Shown here: positions 45,260-53,543 of the stretch, in pieces
Position numbering within the stretch: position 1 is the stretch's first letter
Layout: each line of letters begins with the position of its first letter
Origin: Spirosoma taeanense
Lineage (GTDB): Bacteria; Bacteroidota; Bacteroidia; Cytophagales; Spirosomataceae
Assembly (NCBI RefSeq): GCF_013127955.1
Contig: NZ_CP053435.1
Coordinates: 5,208,001 to 5,272,000 of the forward strand
DNA: 64,000 nucleotides
Reading direction: 5' to 3'
Made by a program: the position numbers and the translations under genes
Notes under the pieces: model-generated
Database searches by the model: none
What the model saw: only the letters and a program-made list of their open reading frames with translations
Told to the model about the DNA's origin: nothing

Positions 45260-45892
45260 ATGCCTACGCAACTAATTGTCGCTGGAATTGGTACCGAAAT
45301 TGGGAAGACCCTTGTGTCGTCGGTGCTGGTCGAAGCGCTGCAGGCCGATTACTGGAAGCCGGTTCAATCCGGCGCTCTGGACGATTCCGACACCGAAACG
45401 GTGCGCCGGTTAATCAGCAACCCAACATCCCGGTTTCACCCGGAAGCGTATAGGCTTAGTCAGCCTCTGTCGCCCCATGCAGCTGCTGAAGCCGATGGCG
45501 TTACCCTCAACATGGCGCAGATCAAGCTCCCCCAGACCCGGAACAACCTGATTGTAGAGCTGGCCGGGGGCCTGATGGTACCCCTCAACAATACCAAGCT
45601 GAATATTGATCTAGTGCAGCAGCTGGCTCTGCCAGTGGTACTGGTATCCCGGAATTACCTGGGCAGCATCAACCATACCCTGCTTTCAGTCGAAGCCTGT
45701 AAAAACCGGAGTATTCCCCTGTTGGGGCTCATTTTTAACGGCCCGACCGTCGAGACGTCGGAACGGTGTATTCTGAATTATACGCAACTTCCCTGTCTGG
45801 GCCGAATCGGGCAGGAAACTTCCATTGACCAACATGTTATCCGTCAATACGCCAACCAGTTCACCCGACTTGCAGAATCTATCGGCGCGTGA
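45260..45892 (+). CDS. bioD: Dethiobiotin synthetase
   Basis: A 210-residue P-loop enzyme that closes the ureido ring using ATP and CO2. The P-loop region reads VAGIGTEIGKTLVSSVL, with YWKPVQSG and VELAGGLMVPL as family motifs. It follows bioF by 11 bases and overlaps bioA by 59 bases. Confidence 0.93.
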   Translation: MPTQLIVAGIGTEIGKTLVSSVLVEALQADYWKPVQSGALDDSDTETVRRLISNPTSRFHPEAYRLSQPLSPHAAAEADGVTLNMAQIKLPQTRNNLIVELAGGLMVPLNNTKLNIDLVQQLALPVVLVSRNYLGSINHTLLSVEACKNRSIPLLGLIFNGPTVETSERCILNYTQLPCLGRIGQETSIDQHVIRQYANQFTRLAESIGA

Positions 45893-47141
45893 TAAAGCGG
45901 TTATCTGGCATCCCTTTACGCAGATGCAGACCGCTCCGTTGCCCATCCCGATTGTGCGGGGCGAAGGCTCCGTGCTTTACGACGCCGACAATCGCGCCTA
46001 CCTCGACATGATTTCGTCCTGGTGGGTTACAATTCACGGCCATGCGCATCCCTACATTGCCCAGCGTATATCGGAACAGTTAAAAACGCTCGAACACGTT
46101 ATTTTTGCGGGCTTTACACACCAGCCTGCCGTTGAGTTGGCCGAACGGCTACTGACTATTCTGCCCGAAAACCAAGCAAAAATATTCTACTCCGACAATG
46201 GATCGACGGCCGTTGAGGTAGCGTTGAAGATGGCATTCCAATACTGGCACAACCTCGGCCGGCCTCGTAAGAAAGTGGTTGCGCTCGACGGCGCTTATCA
46301 CGGCGATACATTCGGGGCTATGGCCGTGGGCGGACGGAGTGCCTTCACAGCCCCGTTTACGCCGTTTCTGTTCGACGTTACGTATCTACCGGCTCCCGTA
46401 GCAGGTCAGGAGGATGCTACCCTTAAACTAGCCAGGGAGCTATTTACGGACGACGTCGCAGCCTTCATTGTCGAACCGCTGGTTCAGGGTTCAGGCGGCA
46501 TGGTTATGTACGAGCCGACGGTGCTGGATGAGTTGTTTCGGCTGGCGCGGGCTAATGATTCACTGATTATTGCCGATGAAGTTATGACCGGCTTCGGCCG
46601 CACGGGCAAATTATTTGCTTCGTACTACCTCAGCGAACAACCCGATTTAATTTGCCTGTCGAAAGGACTAACCGGCGGGACAATGGCCCTGGGCGTTACA
46701 GCCTGCACCCAGGCTATCTACGATGCTTTTTTATCGGACGACAAACTAAAGACTCTCTTTCATGGGCATTCGTTCACGGCTAATCCGCTGGCCTGCACGG
46801 CTGCTCTGGCTAGTATGGACCTCTTGCTTTCCGAAGAAACGCAGGCCAGTATACAGCGTATCAGCGAGCGCCATGCCAGATTTGCCAATCGAATTCAGGG
46901 AAGACCTACCGTTAATAATGTGCGGCAGCGGGGTACGTTGCTGGCGTTTGATCTGAACGCGGGCGAGCAGACGTCGTACTTCAACAGCATCCGCGACAGG
47001 GCCTATAATTTTCTTCTGGAACGGGGGGTTCTGATGCGGCCTCTGGGCAACGTGCTGTACCTGATGCCGCCTTACTGCACTACGGATGAACAGCTGCAAT
47101 ACGCCTACGATCAGGTGGAACAGCTTCTGGACTCGCTTTAA
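45834..47141 (+). CDS. bioA: Adenosylmethionine-8-amino-7-oxononanoate aminotransferase
   Basis: About 435 residues from ATG 45834, within the end of bioD (59-base overlap). The start is supported by direct continuation into the family N-terminus (RDKAVIWHPFTQMQ). PLP enzyme using SAM as amino donor: YSDNGSTAVEVALKMA, DGAYHGDTFGAMAVGG, IADEVMTGFGRTG and the PLP lysine in CLSKGLTGG. The gene ends in TTAA shared with the stop of the convergent AlbA-type gene. Confidence 0.94.
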   Translation: MLSVNTPTSSPDLQNLSARDKAVIWHPFTQMQTAPLPIPIVRGEGSVLYDADNRAYLDMISSWWVTIHGHAHPYIAQRISEQLKTLEHVIFAGFTHQPAVELAERLLTILPENQAKIFYSDNGSTAVEVALKMAFQYWHNLGRPRKKVVALDGAYHGDTFGAMAVGGRSAFTAPFTPFLFDVTYLPAPVAGQEDATLKLARELFTDDVAAFIVEPLVQGSGGMVMYEPTVLDELFRLARANDSLIIADEVMTGFGRTGKLFASYYLSEQPDLICLSKGLTGGTMALGVTACTQAIYDAFLSDDKLKTLFHGHSFTANPLACTAALASMDLLLSEETQASIQRISERHARFANRIQGRPTVNNVRQRGTLLAFDLNAGEQTSYFNSIRDRAYNFLLERGVLMRPLGNVLYLMPPYCTTDEQLQYAYDQVEQLLDSL

Positions 47142-47791
47142 CTAACAGCCCGATACGTGTACTGGTCCATGACGTCGCTGGGGTGGATCTCCAGCACGTT
47201 AGCCAGAACTAACAGAACAAGGGTGCGAGAGGCAATTTTTCGGGAAATGCCGGCGATGGATGCGAACAGATCGACCGTAATGCTGTTGTGTTCACCGAGG
47301 TGCTGCATCAGCTTACGTTCCTTTTCGCCGTAGCTGAAGCGAATATCGCGGGCGGCCTGTTCGCCCTTCAGAATCTCGCGTACTTCGCGGCTGGCCTGCA
47401 CCGATTTGTCAGCCACGCGTACGTAGGCTTTCTTGTTATCGGGCTCGGCCGGGTCCGGAATGATATAATGCGGACGCGTTGGGCTGGGCGGCACCCGAAT
47501 AACGAGCACCTCGCGTTCGCCATAAAGCTGAACGCGCTCAATCGAATAGGAAATACGTGGGAAACAGTATTTATTGATGGCCCGGACGAGCAGGTATTCG
47601 TCCTCATCAGCGTATTTCAACCCCGAAATAGTTTTGTCGTCGCCGACGCCGATGAGCATAATGCCGCCGTTTGTGTTAGCGAAGGCAACCACGCCCCGGA
47701 TAATCTTTTCGGGATGATTTGTTTTCAGCTTGAACTCTAAATTGCTCCCCTCTCCCCGTTTGACCAGGTTTTTGAGCGCTTGATAGTCCAT
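47138..47791 (-). CDS. AlbA_2 (Schlafen-type) domain protein
   Basis: About 217 residues from ATG 47791; ATG 47806 or a GTG at 47848 are alternatives. The N-terminal AlbA_2/DUF4935-like domain is recognised by EGSNLEFKLK, VAFANTNGGIMLIGVGDDKTISGL and the following strands; the C-terminal part (about 170-217) resembles a winged helix. Such proteins are often labelled putative DNA-binding or transcriptional regulators, and some Schlafen relatives cleave RNA. Its last codon overlaps the bioA stop. Regulation of biotin genes is possible but unsupported. Confidence 0.8.
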   Translation of the reverse strand: MDYQALKNLVKRGEGSNLEFKLKTNHPEKIIRGVVAFANTNGGIMLIGVGDDKTISGLKYADEDEYLLVRAINKYCFPRISYSIERVQLYGEREVLVIRVPPSPTRPHYIIPDPAEPDNKKAYVRVADKSVQASREVREILKGEQAARDIRFSYGEKERKLMQHLGEHNSITVDLFASIAGISRKIASRTLVLLVLANVLEIHPSDVMDQYTYRAVS

Positions 47792-47979
47792 AACAGATGG
47801 GGTCATCTGGTTGAGCACTGAATTGTGATAAAGATACGGCTTTTCCACAAACTTGCAAGTGTTGGTTGGCTATCTCTTTTTTACGCTGAAAACTCGCTTT
47901 GAGCGAACCAACTTTTCAGCGTAGCAAACCGTTACTAAAACTAGAACGTACTACATTATATCGTTTAAATAACACAAAA

Positions 47980-48462
47980 ATGCTGGTAAACGTTGCCTTG
48001 GTTATCGGGACCTTTCTGTTCATGGAAGGCGTAGCGTGGTTCACCCATAAGTACGTCATGCACGGATTTTTGTGGAGCTGGCACCGTGATCACCACAATC
48101 ACCACAAAGGTTTTTTTGAGATGAATGATCTCTTTGCCGTCGTCTTCAGTCTGACAGCTATCAGTTTAATTATTACCGGTGTAGAAATTCCGGAGCTGCG
48201 TTTTCTGGCCTGGATTGGCGCGGGCGTTACGCTCTATGGTTTCTTCTACTTTTTGTTTCATGATATTATTGTTCACCGGCGAGTAAAGGTAAAGCTCGAC
48301 ACCAGCGGCCGCTATATGCAGCGCATCATGCGGGCGCACTATATTCATCACAAAGTACATACCAAAGAGGGTGCGGAAGCTTTCGGATTTCTTTACGCGC
48401 CAAAAAAATATGATCGTTCCGTTAAGCAGTCCGTAGCTGACTCGAAGTCATCGGCGGTGTAG
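47980..48462 (+). CDS. crtZ: Beta-carotene hydroxylase, CrtZ-like
   Basis: About 160 residues from ATG 47980. A di-iron membrane hydroxylase of the fatty-acid hydroxylase superfamily, with the complete histidine set: HKYVMH (Hx4H), HRDHHNHH (HxxHH), HDIIVH (Hx4H) and HYIHH (HxxHH). Four hydrophobic segments. It would convert beta-carotene to zeaxanthin, in line with yellow-orange pigmentation of the group. No other carotenoid gene is in the window. Confidence 0.9.
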   Translation: MLVNVALVIGTFLFMEGVAWFTHKYVMHGFLWSWHRDHHNHHKGFFEMNDLFAVVFSLTAISLIITGVEIPELRFLAWIGAGVTLYGFFYFLFHDIIVHRRVKVKLDTSGRYMQRIMRAHYIHHKVHTKEGAEAFGFLYAPKKYDRSVKQSVADSKSSAV

Positions 48463-48480
48463 CTTTGGGCACACACCAGT

Positions 48481-48553
48481 AAAACGGGCACCCTCAGGCT
48501 GTGATGAAGCAAGTGTTCAGCCTTGTCATCACGGACCGAGGGTGCCCGTTTTT
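48481..48553. terminator. Long forked hairpin, bidirectional terminator
   Basis: Fifteen-base arms (48481-48495 and 48538-48552) are perfectly complementary and contain CGGGCACCCTC. They have A and T runs on both flanks. Inner segments can pair alternatively (GTGATGA/TCATCAC or GGCTG/CAGCC). It separates the convergent crtZ and DUF2795 genes. Confidence 0.82.
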
Positions 48554-48575
48554 GTTTAGTAATGAACCGAACGGC

Positions 48576-48797
48576 TCAGTACTCGTCTTCGTTGAAAAAG
48601 AAGTCGTCCTTTGTCGGATAGTCCGGCCAGATTTCTTCAATGCTCTCGTAAGGCTGGCCGTCGTCCTCTAGCTCTTGCAGGTTTTCAACGACCTCCAGCG
48701 GTGCACCGGAGCGGATAGAGTAATCAATCAGTTCATCTTTGGTAGCAGGCCAGGGGGCGTCTTCGAGGTAGGACGCGAGTTCAAGTGTCCAGTACAT
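48576..48797 (-). CDS. DUF2795 family small acidic protein
   Basis: A 73-residue, strongly acidic protein (YWTLELASYLEDAPWPATKDELIDY ... IWPDYPT) that I recognise as the Bacteroidota DUF2795 type. Function is unknown. It has its own promoter with a good TACTTTTG box and a terminator shared with crtZ, so it is a monocistronic unit that is probably well expressed. Confidence 0.82.
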   Translation of the reverse strand: MYWTLELASYLEDAPWPATKDELIDYSIRSGAPLEVVENLQELEDDGQPYESIEEIWPDYPTKDDFFFNEDEY

Positions 48798-48837
48798 AGT
48801 GTGTTCAAGATTTAATGACTACGTTTCAATGAGGGTG

Positions 48838-48865
48838 CAAAAGTAAAAAAAGCGTTAATATGCAA
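48838..48865 (-). promoter_or_regulatory. Promoter of the DUF2795 gene
   Basis: Minus strand: TTG (48863-48865), 17-base spacer, TACTTTTG (48838-48845), an excellent match to the Bacteroidota sigma-A consensus, about 40 bases upstream of the start. Confidence 0.75.
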
Positions 48866-49047
48866 GCCTCTTTCGCCAAAAATGTTGGTAGCGTGCTTTT
48901 GCGGGGATTTAGGCCAATAACTCACTCACCTGTTGTTTGTTTAAATCTAGCAATAAACGGTCTTGAATAGCCCCGATTACGACAAAAATCGTCTTTTGTA
49001 GGCCAGAATAGGCTTATGGTGCTTCATTTTTCATAAATCCGTTTCCC

Positions 49048-49803
49048 ATGCTCGTTGAAGTTTGTGCCTATTCGCTCGATTCCTGTTTAACCGCGCAGGA
49101 AGCTGGTGCTGGTCGTATTGAATTATGCGGAGGTTTAAGCGAAGGCGGTATTACACCCAGCGCCGGCCTGATCCGGATAGCCCGGCAACACCTGACGATT
49201 CCTCTTTACGTAATGATCAGGCCACGAGGGGGCGACTTTGTTTACACGCCATCTGAACTAGCCGTTATGCGGGCCGACATCGAAAGCGCAAAAAGCCTGG
49301 GGGCTGATGGTTTGGTATTTGGCATTTTACGTCCCGATGGAACGGTAGATGAAGCTCAGACGCGGCAGTTAATCGAGCTGGCTTACCCATTGCCCGTTAC
49401 GTTTCACCGGGCATTTGACATGACCCGCGATCCACTGGAAGCACTTGAAGCGGTTATCCGTACGGGTGCGGCCCGAATCCTTACGTCGGGGCAGCAACCA
49501 ACGGCCGAAGCGGGCCTGCCGGTCCTTCAGCAGCTTGTTCAGCAAGCTGCCGGACGAATTGAAATTATGGCGGGAGCTGGCGTCAACGCGGGCAATGCCA
49601 GACAAATACGTAAGACCCGCGTTGACGCACTCCATCTGAGCGGGCGTCAGAGCCTGCCCAGCCCAATGATTTACCGAAATCCAGGCCTGTCGATGGCCTC
49701 GGTCGTTCCAGATGAATATGAACGTATCGAAGCCGGGACTGACGCCATTCGGCAGGTTATTAAAAGCCTGTCTGCTGATCAGTTACCAGAAAACAGCATA
49801 TAG
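49048..49803 (+). CDS. cutC: CutC family protein
   Basis: A 251-residue TIM-barrel protein: MLVEVCAYSLDSCLTAQEAGAGRIELCGGLSEGGITPS and MIRPRGGDFVYT are diagnostic. CutC was named for copper tolerance in E. coli, but the biochemical role is unsettled. Conserved His and Arg in the barrel (TFHRAFDMTRD) are present. It overlaps the convergent symporter by 21 bases at the 3' end. Confidence 0.92.
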   Translation: MLVEVCAYSLDSCLTAQEAGAGRIELCGGLSEGGITPSAGLIRIARQHLTIPLYVMIRPRGGDFVYTPSELAVMRADIESAKSLGADGLVFGILRPDGTVDEAQTRQLIELAYPLPVTFHRAFDMTRDPLEALEAVIRTGAARILTSGQQPTAEAGLPVLQQLVQQAAGRIEIMAGAGVNAGNARQIRKTRVDALHLSGRQSLPSPMIYRNPGLSMASVVPDEYERIEAGTDAIRQVIKSLSADQLPENSI

Positions 49804-51447
49804 AATTACTAACAGCAGGATAATAATCGTTGCTCCTGTTGCAAAGCCGGGCGCTACTTTAAACATGCTGGCGTCAATCTCCAGCCCTTTAGTGCTTGGT
49901 TTCTGCATGCCCAGCACGAACATGACAGCTATGCAAATCAGGAAGACAAAGCCCATGGTATCAAGAAACGGAATGGTGTAAACCCCATCGGCTCCCTGAA
50001 CGGCGAAGCCCAGTGGTGCCAGGAATTCAAGATCTACCAGACCGGGCAAGAGGTATTTAAAGAAGAGGGACAGTAAAAAGCCGCCAACAATAGCAAACAA
50101 CGCCCCCGATGAGTTTGTCCGTTTCCAGAAAAAGCCCATGATAAAGGCGGCAAACACACCCGGCGAGACCAGACCGGTCATCTCCTGAATAAACTGGAAT
50201 CCACCTTTCCGGTCAATGCCCATGAACGGCGAAATCAGAATAGCCATGACCATTGCTACCCAGATCGTTACCCGGCCCACACGAACTAATTGCTGTTCGC
50301 TAGCCTTTGGAGAGATATACTTCCGATAGATGTCGAGGGTAAAAATCGTTGAAATAGAGTTGGCTTTCCCGGCCAGCGACGCCACAACGGCCGCCGTCAG
50401 AGCCGCGAACGAAAGGCCTTTCAGACCCGCCGGTAAAAGGTTCAGCAGCACAGGATACGCGTGATCTTTGTTTACCTCGCCCGAAGCGTCAAGCATCTCC
50501 TGCTGAAATAAACCTTTCTGATAAAGCGTATAGGCTGCAATCCCCGGCAGAATTACAATAATGGGCATCAGTAACTTCAGGAAGGCGGCAAACAGAATAC
50601 CAGATCGGGCCGTTTTCAGATCGGCACCCAGGGCCCGTTGCGTAATGTACTGGTTACAGCCCCAGTAGTTCAGGTTCACAATCCACATACCCCCAATCAG
50701 TACCGTCAGGCCCGGCAGAGAGGCATAAAACGGATGTCCTTTAGGAAAGATCATGTGGAAGTGATCCGACGACTGCGTAAACATCAGATTGACGCCATTA
50801 AATACACCATCCGTGCCGTTTTGGCTTGAAACAAGGTTAATAGCCAGATACGTAGTGGCCAGACCACCCAGAATCAGGAAGAATACCTGGATAACGTCGG
50901 TATACCCGATCACTTTCATGCCCCCCAGGGTGATGATGACGGCAAACACGGCCAGCCCGATCATGCAGGCCGTAAAATTTAGCCCCGAGATAGTTGAGAC
51001 GGCCAGTGCCCCCAGAAACAGGATGGATGTGAGATTGACAAGAACGTAAAGAAACAGCCAGAAAACAGCCATAATCATGGCTACCGTATTGTTATACCGT
51101 TGGGTTAGGAACTGCGGCATCGTGAAGATGCGGTTCTTGAGGTAGATCGGCATAAAAAACACGGCCACCACAATCAGCGTAGCAGCGGCCATCCACTCAT
51201 AGGTGGCAATAGCCAGACCCATCGCAAAGCCGTCGCCGGAGGCACCAATGAACTGCTCAGCCGAAATATTCGAGGCAATCAGTGAGGAGCCGATAGCCCA
51301 CCAGGTCAATGAGCCTTCGGCCAGGAAAAAATCGTTGGAGGAGGTTTCTTTTGCTTTTTTTCGCTGGTAGATCCAGTAGCCATAGGCGGCTACAATCACA
51401 AAATAGATTAGGAATACGACGTAATCGAGAGTTTGCAGTCGTTGCAT
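49783..51447 (-). CDS. Sodium:sugar symporter (SGLT-like)
   Basis: A 554-residue protein with about 14 helices, closely related to the symporter at 15789 along its whole length: FFLAEGSLTWWAIGSSLIASNISAEQFIG and LSFAALTAAVVASLAGKANSISTIFTLDIYRKY. The vSGLT-type core is clear; substrate is not. A monosaccharide or polyol is likely by family. It stands alone, divergent from nothing and upstream of the purU terminator region, and overlaps cutC by 21 bases. Confidence 0.92.
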   Translation of the reverse strand: MQRLQTLDYVVFLIYFVIVAAYGYWIYQRKKAKETSSNDFFLAEGSLTWWAIGSSLIASNISAEQFIGASGDGFAMGLAIATYEWMAAATLIVVAVFFMPIYLKNRIFTMPQFLTQRYNNTVAMIMAVFWLFLYVLVNLTSILFLGALAVSTISGLNFTACMIGLAVFAVIITLGGMKVIGYTDVIQVFFLILGGLATTYLAINLVSSQNGTDGVFNGVNLMFTQSSDHFHMIFPKGHPFYASLPGLTVLIGGMWIVNLNYWGCNQYITQRALGADLKTARSGILFAAFLKLLMPIIVILPGIAAYTLYQKGLFQQEMLDASGEVNKDHAYPVLLNLLPAGLKGLSFAALTAAVVASLAGKANSISTIFTLDIYRKYISPKASEQQLVRVGRVTIWVAMVMAILISPFMGIDRKGGFQFIQEMTGLVSPGVFAAFIMGFFWKRTNSSGALFAIVGGFLLSLFFKYLLPGLVDLEFLAPLGFAVQGADGVYTIPFLDTMGFVFLICIAVMFVLGMQKPSTKGLEIDASMFKVAPGFATGATIIILLLVILYAVFW

Positions 51448-51561
51448 GACGGTTCAGTAAGCAAGTAGGGAATAGGATTAATTGATACTAAATATTCCAG
51501 TCCGAAAGATAACAATTTAGTTAACCAAATTACGCAGCTTCCGCAATGCTACCGGGATTGG

Positions 51562-52401
51562 CTATAACACGATGGCCCGATTGCCCGAAATAAACACCCG
51601 GTCACTGAACACTAACTTCAACGCCTGCGACAGCACGATTTTCTCAACGTCCTTTCCTTCCGTAGCCATATCGGCGGCAGTATGCCGGTGATCCACTTCT
51701 TTGACATTCTGGGCAATAATTGGTCCTTCGTCCAGATCATTGTTGACAAAATGAGCCGTAGCGCCAATGATTTTTACACCCCGCTCGTAGGCCTGCCGGT
51801 AGGGATTAGCCCCGACGAATGCGGGTAAAAAGGAGTGGTGAATATTGACGATCCGGTTGGGAAACTGGCTGACGAAACTGGCCGTCAGCACCCGCATATA
51901 TTTGGCCAGTACGAGGTATTCCGGTTCATAAATAGTTAGGGTCCGTAGGATAGCCTCCTCGTGCTCCTCACGGGTTTTGCCTTCGTGCGAGATGTAGTGA
52001 AACGGAATACCGAACTTACTGACCAGCGGTTGCAGGATGTTGTAGTTACTCACCACGGCCAGTATATCGGCGTCCAGTTCATCGAATGCGTAGCGCAGTA
52101 AAAGTTCGCCTAAACAATGATGCTCTTTGGTTACCAGCACCACAATGTTCTTCTTGCGTTTAGGGTTCAGCCGAAGTGTAATCCCCTCTGGCAGGGTTGA
52201 CCGCAGCTCATTGAGTAAGGATACGGCATCAAACGTCCCTTCAAATTCGGTACGCATAAAGAACTGACCGGAAGGGCTTACGTATTCATCATTGTGAATG
52301 ACGTTCAGGTCATGGTGATACAAAACGGCCGTTACGTGGTAGATAAGTCCCTTGGTATCGGGCCCATCCATAAGCAAAATATGCTTGTCGGAAACAGTCA
52401 T
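51562..52401 (-). CDS. purU: Formyltetrahydrofolate deformylase
   Basis: A 279-residue enzyme releasing formate from 10-formyl-THF. An N-terminal ACT domain (about 5-85; LLMDGPDTKGLIYHVTAVLY) is followed by the formyltransferase fold with catalytic Asn-His-Asp: NIHHSFLPAFVGANPY, ATAHFVNNDLDEGPII. A -7-like TACTTTTA lies about 20 bases upstream on the minus strand. Divergent from the glycosylasparaginase gene. Confidence 0.94.
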   Translation of the reverse strand: MTVSDKHILLMDGPDTKGLIYHVTAVLYHHDLNVIHNDEYVSPSGQFFMRTEFEGTFDAVSLLNELRSTLPEGITLRLNPKRKKNIVVLVTKEHHCLGELLLRYAFDELDADILAVVSNYNILQPLVSKFGIPFHYISHEGKTREEHEEAILRTLTIYEPEYLVLAKYMRVLTASFVSQFPNRIVNIHHSFLPAFVGANPYRQAYERGVKIIGATAHFVNNDLDEGPIIAQNVKEVDHRHTAADMATEGKDVEKIVLSQALKLVFSDRVFISGNRAIVL

Positions 52402-52480
52402 ATGCCATTTGCAATAAATCGGTTAAAAGTAGTAAATGCCAACCGTTTATTCCTTTAATTTGAGCCGTAAGGACTTTTTT

Positions 52481-53446
52481 ATGCTAAACCGACGCCGTTT
52501 TTTGTCGATCAGTTCGCTGGCCGGCCTGTTTCCAACCTTATCCTCCTGGGCAGTTACATCGGCTCCTGATCCGGCTCCACCCGGAGGTCCTCTGGTCATT
52601 TCGACCTGGCGGCAGCCCAAAGCCAACGCAGCCGCGCAGGCCGTACTGGACCGGGACGGACGGGCGCTGGAAGCTGTTGAAGCGGGTGTTCGTGTACCCG
52701 AAGCTGACCCCAGCGATACGAGTGTTGGCTATGGGGGCCTGCCTGACCGCGACGGCCGCGTAACGCTCGATGCCTGTATCATGGATGAAAAGGGCAATGC
52801 CGGGTCTGTTACGTTTCTGGAGCATATTATGCACCCGATTTCGGTAGCCAGGGCCGTCATGGAAAAGACGCCCCACGTTATGCTTAGTGGCGAGGGCGCT
52901 CTGTCTTTTGCGCTGGCGCAGGGGTTTAAAAAAGAAAATCTGCTGACAAAAAGTTCGGAAGCGGCCTGGCGAGAGTGGCTAAAAACTGCCCAGTATAAAC
53001 CTAAAGTGAATATTGAACGGCACGATACCATTGGCATGCTGGCTATCGACAGCCAGGGTAACCTGTCGGGGGCCTGCACAACAAGCGGCTTGGCCTACAA
53101 GATGCACGGTCGCGTGGGCGATTCGCCTATTCTCGGAGCAGGTCTGTTTGTCGACAACGAAATTGGTGGCGCCTGCGCCACGGGTCTGGGGGAACTGGTT
53201 ATGCGGACCTGCGGCTCCTTTCTCGTTGTTGAGTTGATGCGTCAGGGACGTACGCCCCAGCAAGCCTGCGAAGAAGCGGCTCTACGTATTGTTAAAAAGC
53301 AGGATTATAAAGATGTTCAGGTTGGTTTTGTGGCTGTCAATAAGCAGGGCGAATATGGGGCATTCAGCATCCAGACCGGCTTCAATTTCACTTTATCTCA
53401 ACAGAAAGAGACACGAGTTATAGAAGCCCGGTCATATTTGAAATAA
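52481..53446 (+). CDS. N4-(beta-N-acetylglucosaminyl)-L-asparaginase, Tat-exported
   Basis: About 321 residues from ATG 52481. A twin-arginine signal (LNRRRFLSISSLAGLFP) predicts Tat export to the periplasm. The Ntn-hydrolase fold of glycosylasparaginases follows, autocleaved before the nucleophile Thr in RHDTIGMLAID; supporting motifs are GGLPDRDGRVTLDACIMD and GRVGDSPILGAGLF. It removes N-glycan-linked asparagine from glycoproteins, as in the Elizabethkingia enzyme. An upstream start at 52436 would bury the Tat motif and is less likely. Confidence 0.91.
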   Translation: MLNRRRFLSISSLAGLFPTLSSWAVTSAPDPAPPGGPLVISTWRQPKANAAAQAVLDRDGRALEAVEAGVRVPEADPSDTSVGYGGLPDRDGRVTLDACIMDEKGNAGSVTFLEHIMHPISVARAVMEKTPHVMLSGEGALSFALAQGFKKENLLTKSSEAAWREWLKTAQYKPKVNIERHDTIGMLAIDSQGNLSGACTTSGLAYKMHGRVGDSPILGAGLFVDNEIGGACATGLGELVMRTCGSFLVVELMRQGRTPQQACEEAALRIVKKQDYKDVQVGFVAVNKQGEYGAFSIQTGFNFTLSQQKETRVIEARSYLK

Positions 53447-53543
53447 ACAACTTTCTCTTTTATTGTTTATACTGCAAACGTAACGGCTTAAACGCCCGGT
53501 TACAGAGTATAATCCTGAACAATGAGCCAAACCACTAACTATT

